A stretch of 30,000 nt of DNA from Chromera velia (GCA_018398765.1 JAHBMJ010005833.1:7004-37003); one strand, 5' to 3'. Shown: positions 19,404 through 29,669, counted from the first letter of the stretch. Made by a program: numbers and translations. Notes: a model not told the origin generated them from the letters alone.

Positions 19404-21101
19404 ATGGCGCAGCGTGGAAAGGGGGCGGGCCCGCCTCCTCCGGCCTCCAAACGGTCGAAGGACATCTCCCGTGAAGAACGGTATGCCTCTGTGCTAAAGA
19501 GACTGCACCGAAAAGGCGAGACGGAGATGCGGACGGCAACTGCTCTATCCAGGGCCTTTGACCGGCTCACAAATCTTATTCCTGCAAAGGAGTACATAGG
19601 AGCTCCGTTGGAAACCGAAGATACCAAGAAGGACGCAAAGGTAAGTTACCGTGGGATCGTCAGGCGTCCCCTTTCCTTCTGTGTGTATGTGCGCCTTTCC
19701 CCTTTGTCTCTGTGCAGGAAAAGGGCAAGGGAAAGGGTGCAAAGAGCGGAGGGCGACAGAAGATCAACAGGGTCAGTCGGTTGAGTCGAACAACCTCCCA
19801 TCTGACTGTTACTGTCTCTTCCTCATCGGTCCTCCTTCATTCTATGCCCGCAGTTGCACCCTGGGGCCATTACGTGCACGTCCGAGAAGCTCAAAGAAGC
19901 TCATCCAGACTCAACGCTCCGGTTCACCCGGAGTCTAAGCGCCAGATTTCAGAAGAAGCAGCAGCAGGAGAAGACCAAGAACAAGGAGGGGGACGAAGGT
20001 CAGTCAGTCCGTCAGTCTGGCGAAGGAAGGAACGAAGGACATGGGATGGGGGCAGAAGACACATGGGCCCTTTGTTGCATCTTGGTGTTTCTGAAAGAAC
20101 CCTCACCTGTTTGTCACTGCAGAAAAGAAGTCACGGACCCGTTTTACTTGCCGTCTCCTATCTCCTCTGTTGCCCTCCCTTCCTACGCTCCGTCTCCTGT
20201 CTCCCTTCCCTTAATGGTTGCAGATACGAAAGCAGCCACAGGGAGGGAGGCCCTGCTGCAGAAGCTCCGGCAGAAGATCCAAGAGGCCAGAGGGGGGAAA
20301 CGAGAGGTCGGTCAGAAAGGAGGAAGGAAGGCATAGATAGATGCAGATGGATGAAGCGGAAAGAAGAGAAGCATGTGGGCGGGCAGGGAAGGAGGCTGGC
20401 AAACAGGCAAAAGCAGATCGTTTTGGTTTCATTCCTTCTATAGTGGGATCCCCTTTCTTTCCACTCTTCACCCTTCGCGTCTCTTCTGTGGCCTTCTTCC
20501 TTTTCTCGTGTCCCAACCCAACCCAGCGCATCCCTTTCGAACCCCAATACTCTCTCTTCTCTCCTTTCAGCTACAAGGGCAGAGAAACAAAATCACATGA
20601 AGGCACAAGACGAAGAAATCATGAGCTTTTGTGCGTGCGTCAGTTGTCCGTTGCCCGATTACAAGTCTCGCCTCGTGCCCGTGATGGGTGGGTGGGGATG
20701 ATGGAGAGGGTACGGATGCTTGCTGAATCTGAATTGGGTTTTCATTCCTTTTCTTTCTTGTGTGTGAATGCTGTGCCTGCCTGCGCAGGGCGGGTACGAT
20801 GGAGAGGGCCTGTCGAAGCGGGCTCTGAGGAAACAGCGCGCAGAGGCAGCGAGGAAGGAGGCGGGGGGGACGGGGAAGGGAGAGGGGGGGGGACCTGTTG
20901 TGAAGAAGGAAGAAGAGCGGAAGGCAAAGAGAAAGAGGGAAAACACCGAAGACGAGGGAGGAGAGGTCAGATGCATTCAACCGGTTGGAGGCATGGGGTC
21001 TCTGTTTGTTCTTCATCAGTCATCATCTCAACAGTCAGAACATTGTGTTGTGTTGTATTGTCTCTTTTCGTTTCTTTTCTTTGCTGGTGGGTCCGCCAGA
21101 T

Positions 21102-21144
<43 letters not shown>

Positions 21145-21224
21145 CGCGCGAGCGTCTTCCGTGACTTTGATGACCCGCCCGCTTCAGCATTCCGCCCCTT
21201 TCGTTTCGTTTTTTTGACTGCCTT

Positions 21225-21255
<31 letters not shown>

Positions 21256-22592
21256 TTCAGGGCGACGACGTGACATTCGGGCAGTTCCGGTTCAACAAAT
21301 CTGTCGCAGAGACCTCAGCGGACCTTCTGGAGGTCCGGGGGGNGGGGGGGGGGGGGGAACAAGACATGGGGGAGTGCTTCTGTTACCCGGCCCTGCCTTG
21401 ATGCTTCAGTTCCGACGTTGCGCCTTTCTCGGTCGCTTCAGCGTCAAATATGTTTGTTTGACTTTTTTGATCTCATAGTCCCTTTGTTCATTCTTTCTCT
21501 TTCCTTTCTGCCATTCTTCTTGCCGTTCGGTAGGTATCGATCTGTACTGTTCTTCCCACGGAAGCCCCCTTCTTTCTTTTGTTCCTGACCGTCATTCATT
21601 GCATCTCTCTGTCTCTCTCTCTCTTCCTCTCTCTCTCTCTCTCCCTTTCTTTCTCTGTGCTCGCAGGGCAACCGACCTGGAAGCAAGGCAAAGAAATTGA
21701 AGAAGGCAATTTCAGCGGTTGGTTACTTAACCAGGCAAGGAAGGGAGGAAGGAAGGAAGTAAGGAAGGAAGGAAGGAACGAAGGAAGGGAGGAAGGAAGA
21801 AAGGAAGTAAGGAAGGGAGGAAGGAAGGAAGGAAGGAAGGGAGGAAGGAAGAAAGGAAGGGAGGAAGGAAGGAAGGAAGGAAGGGAGGAAGGAAGGAAGG
21901 AAGAAAGGAAGGAAGGAAGGAGGGAAGAAAGGAAGGAAGGAAGGAAGGAAGAAAGGAAGAAAGGAAGAAAGGAAGGAAGGAAGAAAGGAAGGAAGAAAGG
22001 AAGGAAGGAAGGAAGGGAGGAAGAAGTCCCGAATTGGCAGATCGATGTTGTGGCAGTCAGGCCGCTCTGATCGATCGATCCTTATCGGGATGGGAAGACT
22101 CGAGGGAGTCCCTTTTTTCGTGTGTCTGCTCTCTCTCGAGATCTCTGGACCTTTAGACCTCCTGCCTAGGTGTGTTTACTGATCGCAAGAATACATTCAC
22201 GCGCCTGTGTTTCTGTTGAAGTCTTTTCAAACGTCCGCAATCGTGTGGGTGGGGGACACTCTATCTTGTCTGTGCTTCTGCTCTAGACTGATGAACACGT
22301 CTGTTTCAAAATGTCAGGACGTGTGCATGTATGTATTTGCGTGCAGGCTGAGAAGGAGAAGGAGAAGCTGGCAGCGGTAGCAGACCCAGAGGAGCGAAAG
22401 GTGGGTCTCTCCTTCGTCTTCGCTCTGATTCTTCCGTCTCTGTTTTGCTGTCTCCTTTTTTCCTTTTGATCTTCCGCGTTCCCCTCGAAGAACATGCGTG
22501 GCCGTTGTGTTCCCTCCCGCACTTGTTTTTGTTTCTGCAGTCTCCTCTGCCGCATTCTCCGACAAGCCTTCTAGTGTCCATTTTTCTACCTG

Positions 22593-22635
<43 letters not shown>

Positions 22636-23513
22636 CCTCCTTTTTGTCGACTTTCTTCAGCTTTTCGTCTCTATCTTCTGTCTCTCCTGTCTCTTGTGCG
22701 TCCCATCAATCGATGCATGTGCACAGCGTCACGCGTCCCCTCTGTACACTGACTGATCACTCACTCACTGGATGAATCAATCAATAGTGCTTCCTTCCTT
22801 CCTTCCAGTCACGCAGCGCTCCCCCCATCTTAGAGTGTGATCTACTCACTCACCTGCCAATGCATAAACCTCCTCTTCTTTCTGCATGCCTGTCCGCCCT
22901 CCCTCCCTCCCTCCCTCTCGTGATCGACTCCTCTGACTGATCGACCTTTGTTCTGTTCGCTCAATTGATTGCAGAAGGCAGAAATGAAGCTGAAGATGCA
23001 GAAGGCCCTCCAAAAATCCGAAGGAACCAAAGTGAAGGTCTGTCTGCCTGCCTCCTATGGGCTGTATTCCGAAAGTGAAACCCCTCAAAAAACGCCTTGA
23101 ATGCCATGGGTCCATTCATTCATTTATTCATTCATTCATTCATGCATCCAGTCATTCATTCATTCATTCATTCATCCAGTCATTCATTCATTCATTCATT
23201 CATTCATTCACTCATGCACTCATAAAATACACTCATTCACTAATTCAGTCATTCATTCATTCAGCATGGGAGCATGTTTGCGTTCTCTGTAAAAGTCTCC
23301 TATCTGTATCTGTGCTTCTGACAAAGCAGGATTGCCATCCATACTCTCCATCTGCCCTTTTCCCCCATTTCCGCGAGGAGGCACCTTTCGTACGAACTCC
23401 TCAGCCCCCTCCCACCCTTTTCATGCTTTTCTGATTCCTCATGTTTTTTTGTCCTTGGTTGCCGAGAAAAGAAAAAAAACGAGAAGAAAAGAAACAGGGG
23501 CTTGCATCGGTGT

Positions 23514-23568
<55 letters not shown>

Positions 23569-24005
23569 TTGTCTTCTGCTTTTTTTTTACTGCATGCATT
23601 CTTTTCCAAATCGATGCATGCATTGCAAGCGGGATCTGTTTTCTTTCTTTCAATCAGGACAACCTGGCGAAGTTGAGGAAGACCCAAAACGCGCTACAAA
23701 AGAGGAAGGAGCAGTCGCAGAGAAAGTGGTCAGTCAACCAGTCACAACTGTCTGTCCTCTTCCTTTCCTTCCGGCCCCTTCGGTCACTGCAGGACGTGTG
23801 TCCATCCCTCTTTGACTGAATGTCAATTACTTCTTCAGCCCCTGTCTCCGCCGCTCCTCAAATATTTTGTACGTTTTTCCGCCTGTCACTAGGTATGCGT
23901 GCGTCAATGTGTGAGGGAGACGGCGGCAAGCCATGCATGTCTGGAGAAAGGACAAGCAAAGGTTGCTGGCTGTCATGCCATCACGCTGACACCACCTTTC
24001 TGCGC

Positions 24006-24044
<39 letters not shown>

Positions 24045-24701
24045 TCTCTCCCCAGATCAGATTGCATGGTGCGAACTCGGTTGCGAGTCTTTTCCTGATT
24101 CCTTTTCGTCTTTTCTGAATACAGGCGTGAGCGCAAGGAGCAAGCGAGAATGGAGGGAGAAGAGAAACTGCGTCAAAAAGCCGAAAACTTGAGGAAGAGG
24201 AAGGAGGGACAAAAGAGTCCGAAGCAGGGGGTCAGTCAGGCTGCGTTTTTTTTTCTTTTTCTTCTTCTGCTTCTTCTTCTTCTGGTTGTTGTTTTGGCGT
24301 CGTTTCTTCGGTCTTTTTTGGGGGGGTTTTCTTTCTGTTTTTCTTTCTCTTCTTCTCCCTACCTTCCTTGCTTTCTTGCATGGTTCCTTCGCTACCTACT
24401 TGCTGACTTTTTTCTTTCCTATATCCACTCTCTTTATTTGTCCTTTTGTTGACTTATTTCGATACTACGGCTTCCTAAATCACCGTCTTGCCCGTCCTCT
24501 CGGCTACCTGTCTGACTCCCCCTTCCTACCCTAGCTGTTGCCTGCCACCTTCTCTTTCACTCTCCCTTCTTAATCTGAATCTGAAGTGTCTTTGATTGTG
24601 TGTTTGACTATGGGAATGGACAGAAAACGCTAGCTGTGTTGAGCCCATACGTGCAGCCTCAAACGGATCCTGGAGCTGCGAAGAAGACTTTGAAGAAGTG
24701 A
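19404..24701 (+). CDS. SURF6: SURF6/Rrp14 family nucleolar ribosome-biogenesis protein, twelve exons, 396 aa
   Basis: Exons: 19404-19640, 19718-19771, 19854-19998, 20224-20306, 20789-20965, 21261-21332, 21667-21717, 22347-22400, 22975-23037, 23658-23728, 24125-24230 and 24624-24701 (TGA), total 1191 bases, all in phase. Family landmarks appear in order: FDRLTNLIPAKEYI (Rrp14-type N terminus, exon 1), REALLQKLRQKIQEARGGKR (exon 4), GEGLSKRALRKQRAEAARKE (exon 5), DDVTFGQFRF (exon 6), NRPGSKAKKLKKA (exon 7), MQKALQKSEGTKVK (exon 9), KRKEQSQRKW spliced to RERKEQAR (exons 10-11), and a basic C terminus. Known relatives (yeast Rrp14, animal SURF6) act in the nucleolus in ribosomal subunit assembly and bind nucleic acid. 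Length is close to animal SURF6. A further CTTTCAG at about 20570 leads only to frames that close and is skipped. Eight of eleven donors have C at +3. One unresolved base (n) lies in intron 6. Confidence 0.93.
21103..21150. repeat. (TG)n(CG)n tract in SURF6 intron 5
   Basis: About 17 TG units pass into about seven CG units. Alternating purine-pyrimidine over nearly 50 bases is the sequence type that can adopt Z-DNA. A TCTG run (about 21225-21255) closes the same intron directly before its TTTCAG acceptor. Confidence 0.95.
21338..21357. other. G-run with an unresolved base
   Basis: A run of about 19 G holds the only n of the window at about 21343, eleven bases after exon 6 of the SURF6 gene. 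It marks a sequencing or assembly uncertainty inside intron 6 and does not affect the coding sequence. Confidence 0.9.
21730..22025 (+). repeat. GGAA/GGAAG-type purine minisatellite in SURF6 intron 7
   Basis: About 295 bases of almost pure purine, built from GGAA, GGGAGGAA and GAAAGGAA variants, lie 13 bases after exon 7. All three frames are open for long stretches, giving spurious Lys/Arg/Glu/Gly-rich proteins. Intron 7 is the longest of this gene at 629 bases. Confidence 0.95.
22591..22631. repeat. (TG)n tract in SURF6 intron 8
   Basis: About twenty TG units in the sense direction of the gene, mid-intron. Confidence 0.95.
23112..23264. repeat. (TTCA)n microsatellite in SURF6 intron 9
   Basis: An interrupted array of TTCA/ATTC units over about 150 bases, with repeated CATCCAGTCATTCATT joints suggesting one internal duplication of the array. 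Confidence 0.95.
23511..23569. repeat. (TG)n(AG)n tract in SURF6 intron 9
   Basis: About 15 TG units joined directly to about 12 AG units, roughly 90 bases before the exon 10 acceptor. Confidence 0.95.
24007..24052. repeat. (CT)n tract in SURF6 intron 10
   Basis: A CT array with a few TTT and CCC interruptions, about 75 bases before the exon 11 acceptor. It may act as an extended polypyrimidine tract. Confidence 0.9.
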
Positions 24702-24760
24702 TTCAACTTTTTGATTTAGAAAACTAGTTGGAAAATTCCAATGACAGTTGCGTCCCCCAG

Positions 24761-24830
24761 TCCCATGCAAGCAATCGGGTGAAGGTGCTGCAGGTTCCCA
24801 TGCAAGCAATCGGGTGAAGGTGCTGCAGGT
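24761..24830. repeat. 35-bp unit repeated twice exactly
   Basis: Positions 24761-24795 and 24796-24830 are identical. The unit begins TCCCATGCAAGCAATCGGGT and ends CTGCAGGT. It starts 59 bases after the SURF6 stop codon, in the likely 3' untranslated region. Confidence 0.95.
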
Positions 24831-25053
24831 TAGTTTACACCGCTAAAAGTTGGGGCCGGGCCTGGCCTGGCCTGGTGGAAGACGCCACACAGTCCGCGAA
24901 CCTCGCCGGGAAGCACGTTAGGCGCAATGGGTGCCAATGGCTGAATGCTTTCTTATGAATTATCATCATTCTCCCTGTAGGCCCTGCACTCTAAAAAGAA
25001 AATCAAAAATTTAAGATTTCTTTTTTACTTTCACTTTCGTTCAGAATCTGACC

Positions 25054-25551
25054 TAGAGTTGTTAAATGTCATTAGTGTCATGTGTCGACACTTTCAATTA
25101 CTAAAGTGTCGACACTGACACTTATAGCGACACTTTTGAGCAAAGGCGGCATTCTTGCTAGTATGCAATACGTTTTTTATACCGACCGTCCCTAGGACCG
25201 TCTCTATCTGTGCATATCTATGCATGCAGCTCTTTAAAAACCCATAAAAAACCCTTAAAAAACCATTGAATTTCATTTATAAAACGTTTTATCAGTTTCA
25301 ATTTTTGCTCTCCATGTTTAAAAATCAATGATCATGAATGATTATAGTTTGAAGGTTTAAGTGGTAGGAGGTTTCACTTAGCAAACTTTTTATCTCATTA
25401 TTGCCTCACAAGTTCAAACATAAAGTGATAATAAATGAAAAAAAGTAAGTATCGACACTGTACTAAAACATAAATGTTATTGACACTTAGTGTTATTCCA
25501 AGCTTAAGTATCGACACTGACATTTGTCGCCTATGATATTTAATAACTCTA
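25054..25551. mobile_element. Non-autonomous hAT-like element with degenerate target-site duplication
   Basis: The left end starts TAGAGTTGTTAAATGTCAT and the right end, read on the other strand, starts TAGAGTTATTAAATATCAT, so 17 of 19 bases match in the terminal inverted repeats. The flanking octamers ATCTGACC and TTCCGACC agree at 6 of 8 positions, as expected for an aged 8-bp duplication. Internal GTGTCGACAC palindromes and TATCGACACTG or GTGTCGACACTG words are repeated near both ends. Eight-base duplications and TAGNG-type termini are typical of the hAT superfamily. The longest frame inside is 60 codons with no transposase motif. Confidence 0.65.
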
Positions 25552-25714
25552 TTCCGACCTAACTCTGAACCTTTTAGGATTTATGTCCGGAGGATTGGCC
25601 TCCTGCCCCAATGCCGAATGTCTGATGTGCAGCTTCCAAAGAAAGCGCCTAGATGCATCAGACCTCCTTGGCCGGCCCGCACAGGTCTAGCCTGTGCCGC
25701 AAATGGTTTACAAT

Positions 25715-26198
25715 TAGTGACCATGTTTGATTTGATTTGATTTGATTTGATTTGAGGTAGGGCTTAAGCTCAAATCAAATATCCAGTCAGGGAGGACCTA
25801 GTGTTTAAAGACCTATCAAATACGATCAAATATTTGATCAATATGACTTTCAACCTCAAATATGAAGGTCCCAAAAAAACTTTTGCAAGTACCGATCTAT
25901 TAGTACTAGAGTGAGTCTCAGTGACTAGTGTATATACACTGCCACACAGGCATATTTTTTTTACGGAACTGATAAGTTATAATTTTATATATATTTTTTT
26001 AAATTTTTGAAACACACATCAGAAATGTTCTGATAACTTTGTTATGAGAAAAATGATCAGAGTGACAGTAAATCAGTGACTCAGTGAGGAACCCTAAGAG
26101 GTTAACCTCAAATTTTACCTCAAATATCAAATATTTAAGGTTGAAGCTCAAATCAAATCAAATCAAATCAAATATAATCAAATCAAAGATGGTCACTA
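25715..26198. mobile_element. Non-autonomous hAT-like element (484 bp) with perfect 8-bp target-site duplication
   Basis: The left terminus TAGTGACCATGTTTGATTTG and the reverse complement of the right terminus TAGTGACCATCTTTGATTTG differ at one position in 20. The element is flanked on both sides by the same octamer, TTTACAAT (25707-25714 and 26199-26206). The 8-bp duplication and TAGTG terminus (YARNG pattern) fit the hAT superfamily. Subterminal TTTGA/TCAAA arrays run inward from both ends and strengthen the inverted repeat. No transposase frame is present, so it would need an enzyme supplied elsewhere in the genome. Confidence 0.85.
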
Positions 26199-26400
26199 TT
26201 TACAATTGAAGAAAAAGCACACGCGGCATGATTTTTCCTTTATCTGAATGACTTTCTGGTTCCAATCTGAGATCATCTAGCAGAGGGGCAAAAGGCTTCC
26301 AAAAGTGAAATGACTTTTAGTGCTGAAACATAAGAGAGAAAAGGAGAGAAAGAATTAATGGAGAGAAGAGATTAAGACCAGATAAGAGAGAGAACATGTT

Positions 26401-27010
26401 TATTTCACACTTTTCAGAGTAACCAAGAACGTTTCTTTTCTTAAGACGCACAAAGGGGAACGGTAAAGCCCTCTCTCTTCTTATGGGTTGCTTCTTGTCG
26501 TTCTGTCTGACTCAGAAAAATGAAGTAACAGGGAGAGTAACAAGAAAGGAAACTTCAACCAAACTCAGCGAGAAATAAAAAGAACGAAGAATTGAGACTA
26601 AGCAAGAAAAAGAAAGAAGTACTCTTCTGTTTTCTTTTATACTTTTCTGAGTAACTAAGAACGTTCTTTTCCTGAGACGCACAGAGGGGAATAGAAAACC
26701 TTCTCTCTTCTTATGGGTTGCTTCTTGTTGTTCTGTCAGACTCAAAAAGGGTGAGGTGATAGAGGGAGTTGCAGAAAAGAAACTTTCAAATAGAGAAGAA
26801 AAAGGAAAGGGAAATCGAGAGTTCACTTCTCTTTTCTTTCACACTTTTCAGAGCCACCAAGAACGTTCTTTCCCGAGACACACAGAGAGGAATAGAAAAC
26901 CCTCTCTCTTAGCCCCTCTCTTCTTATGGATTGCTTCTTATCGTTCTGTCTGACTAAGAGAGGTGAAGTGATAGAGGGAGTGGCAAAAAAGACAGGTTTC
27001 ACACTCTAAG
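26401..27010. repeat. Degenerate three-copy tandem repeat, ~200-234-bp unit
   Basis: Copies start near 26403, 26637 and 26837. Shared landmarks in order are CACTTTTCAGAG or a variant, CCAAGAACGTT, GAGACGCACAGAGGGGAATAG or a variant, CTTCTTATGGGTTGCTTCTT, TTCTGTCTGACT, and GTGATAGAGGGAGT (clear in copies 2 and 3). Copies 2 and 3 are the most alike. No copy has a recognisable protein; a minus-strand frame at 26512-26826 spans copies 1 and 2 but is featureless. Confidence 0.8.
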
Positions 27011-27261
27011 TCTGAGAAAAGAGAAACGAAAGAAAGATTGAGACTGAATTAGAAGAGAAAGAAATTTACCATCGATTGATGAACAAACCGCCTGAGAAGC
27101 AAGCAGAGTAACTGTGACACAAAAACTTTGATCCGCTTCAACCACACGCAACCATACCCTTCTTTCACACTGCATACCTCCAGTAAAGGCGCGTTGCTTG
27201 TGCTTTCACCCTTTCTGGTATGAGGTCTTATTTGGCAATGTGGCAGAACAGACGAAGCAAA

Positions 27262-28311
27262 TCATCTCGGAGACTTTCTTTGCGCAGGGTCTTTATCCAA
27301 TGCATTCTCCATTATCTGGTTGGGGAGCGCTACGAGTGTGTCTAGTGCCCCTTTGATCAGATGAGCAAGTCGAACATCCCTCTGCAGATCCGTTCGATCG
27401 CTGTCTTGGCCAATCATCTTGATGGGCCCGTCGATACAGAGACAGCCAACCACAAAGTTCACCACTTGTTCGTTAAAGAGCTCCTGCTTTCTTGTTTCAG
27501 TTGCTATCTCGACTCTCTTCAAGAAGTCCAGCGCTTTTGTACTATCCATCTCCTTCTTTGTGCCCCTCATAGCTTGTCCCGCCCACTCTCTGTCGCATTT
27601 CGCTTTGTGAGTCTTTCAGTGAACCTTCTGACATGCAACGCTGCAATAAGTTGCAACTTTGCACTGACTGCACCTCTTTCCCGCACTGCTGTCTTCGCAT
27701 TGCCAGCATTGCAGGGTAGCCGGCACTGCAGAAGTGTTGCGAGATGCAAAGGTCGGTTCCGCTGTCAAAGAAGACGTGCTAGAAGACATGAGGCTTGAGA
27801 TGGCTGCGTGTGAAACGATCGAGTCACGGTCTGCAGGTGTAGAGACGGGAACAGTCTCGTTCATAAGCAGAAAGACGGAGTCTTCATCTGGAGATATGGG
27901 GACCGGATGGCTCCCTGCAGTTAGAACTGTCATAGCAGGGTGACTATCTTGTTCTGCACTTGCAGGTTGACCTGAACTGGGTATGTTGCACAAGACTTCG
28001 CTGTGCACAGGAAAGGACGTGACATTACAGTCGGGGGGGGGAGAGACGTGAAGGTGGTTCACTTGGTGGGACAGTCTAGTTTAAGACACTCACAACTGGG
28101 CATCTGCTGTGGCGTTGCTTCCAAAGCCTCTGGCCTTATCAGGAGCCTGGTAGACGGGCCTTGGACGATATGGATACCATAGGCGAGCTGTGGATGATAG
28201 GTCGCTGGAAGGACGTGAAGAGGGGAAGACGCCTGGAAGAACGTAACCGTTTTTGTTTCTGTCATCTCCCTCTACTTGAAGGCTTAGCGTTTGGAGCCAC
28301 TGCAATCTCAA
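27262..28311 (-). CDS. MYND zinc-finger protein gene, 3' exons, interrupted by an in-frame TGA
   Basis: Two minus-strand exons are joined in phase: one ending at 28094 (donor GTGAGT) and one from 28000 to 27262 (acceptor GTGCACAG after a C-rich tract). The second encodes a Ser/Thr/Pro-rich linker and then a MYND finger: CWQCEDSSAGKRCSQCKVAT followed by YCSVACQKVH. The next codon is TGA (27616-27618). The same frame then reads KTHKAKCDREW, which completes the MYND pattern (HWxxHKxxC) if the TGA stood for Trp, and stays open to 27262 with a helical tail. MYND fingers bind two zinc ions and dock proline-rich peptides. The stop removes the last two ligands. Either this is a recent pseudogene or the base is an error or variant. 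The upstream exon reads on above 28311 but no start was found. Confidence 0.6.
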
Positions 28312-28416
28312 CCAGCGCTTGCCTCTTCTGGTTAACTTGTAAAAGGAAACGTTACTGGGCTTGTCCGTCTTTTGAGGGTTTATTCCGGAGCTGCACTCTT
28401 GTAAGTTTATCTCTTA

Positions 28417-28983
28417 ATTCATCCTTGGAGACGGAAACACTGGAGACGGAAGAAAGTGTTCTCTGAATGTGTTGCAGAGAGCTGATGATTTCCATGACCT
28501 GCACTGGAAGATTAGTTATAGATACCAGAAGCAGAGACTAGGATTGCTTGAGTGCTTGCTTTGTGATGCTTAGCGCCGTCTGAAGAGCACTGTGCCTAGC
28601 ACTGTGCGGCTTTTGCGTCTGAGTTGAAGTGACATGACTCATTGTACTTTCAGATCAGTCGTTCTCTGTTAATACTGCACGATCTTCTCTCGCGAGTCAA
28701 GCAACGAACTTCTGTGTTCACGTTCGCTACAACGAGAACGGCTCGCTCAAGAAAAACGGCTCGCTCGAGATTTATTGTTCTTAAAAACCTTAAGCCTGTT
28801 CTTAAAAACCCTAAGCCCTACATGTATACAGCAGTTAGTGAGTTCAGTGAAAGGGGTACTATCACTAGTACTATCATAATTATGATTTCAAGCTAGATTT
28901 TAAGTTTTTATACTGACTTTGAATTGATTACTGGCCGTCGCTGTTGGAATCGAAGCCGAAAAGGTCTCCCCAGCTGTCCACCA
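28417..28983. other. Stretch without a supportable gene
   Basis: The 5' part of the MYND gene may lie here but no start codon with a joining splice pair was found. Two short imperfect tandem repeats occur: AACGGCTCGCTCAAGA and AACGGCTCGCTCGAGA near 28736-28770, and GTTCTTAAAAACC(T/C)TAAGCC twice at about 28778-28818. An 84-codon plus frame covers them and is featureless. Confidence 0.4.
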
Positions 28984-29102
28984 TCAAGGAATGGCTGCCC
29001 CTTTACGCGACGAGAGAGGGGGCACCGACTGCAAGCAAGGACGACACAAAGGGAATGAAGTCTCCAGAGTGCTCTCGTCGGTGTGTGTATGTGTGTATGT
29101 GC

Positions 29103-29445
<343 letters not shown>

Positions 29446-29528
29446 GAGAGAGGGAGAAGCACAAGAATATTCACAGACACAACAAAAAACAAGATGGAGA
29501 GAAACAGAGAAGCAACGAAGCGACCAAC

Positions 29529-29669
29529 CACAGAGAGTCCCATCGCCACTGCTGGAGGACCTATGAGGGCACTCGCAGACGAAGGACCCAACGGTGTCTC
29601 TGCAGATCGCGCGAGCATCACAGTGCCCCCCTGTTGCCGCTATCACCGCACACTCGTCGACGTCGAGCG
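29529..29669 (-). CDS. Single calcium-binding EGF-like exon of a larger gene
   Basis: A 141-base exon is bounded by acceptor CTCTGTCAG (ending at 29670) and donor GTTGGT (starting at 29528). Both boundaries are phase 1, so it adds exactly 47 residues, the usual build of exons that encode one EGF module. It begins LDVDECAVIAATGGHCDARA and continues with ICRDTVGSFVCECP, then a Ser-rich loop and DGTLCG. The DVDEC start, six cysteines and GSFxCxC fit a calcium-binding EGF domain of an extracellular or surface protein. The hydroxylation-site position that usually has Asn (CxN/DxxGSF) reads CRDTVGSF, giving Asp. Neighbouring exons are not seen. An acceptor at about 29035 (CTTGCTTGCAG) could start a short terminal exon ending at TAA near 29003, which is only a possibility. 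Confidence 0.75.

Noticed and set aside
19010-19627. A 205-codon minus-strand frame
   Set aside because: It is antisense to SURF6 exon 1 and its promoter, starts from no convincing ATG context and has no domain.
20571-20612. A possible extra SURF6 exon after CTCCTTTCAG
   Set aside because: In the required phase it meets TGA after nine codons, while joining exon 4 directly to the exon at 20789 gives the expected family sequence in phase.
20341-21273. A 310-codon plus-strand frame across SURF6 introns 4 and 5
   Set aside because: It reads through introns, TG and TCTG repeats, and is out of frame with exons 5 and 6, which match the SURF6 family.
21579-22070. A 163-codon Lys/Arg/Glu/Gly-rich frame
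   Set aside because: It is simply the GGAA-type minisatellite read through; exon 7 of SURF6 (21667-21717) is in a different frame inside it.
23112-23264. A CRISPR-like array
   Set aside because: The TTCA units are a plain microsatellite in a spliced eukaryotic intron, with no regular repeat-spacer structure.
27616-27618. TGA read as tryptophan by a changed nuclear code
   Set aside because: SURF6 in the same window ends at TGA, and tryptophans in its neighbours are TGG. A local lesion or error is the simpler reading.
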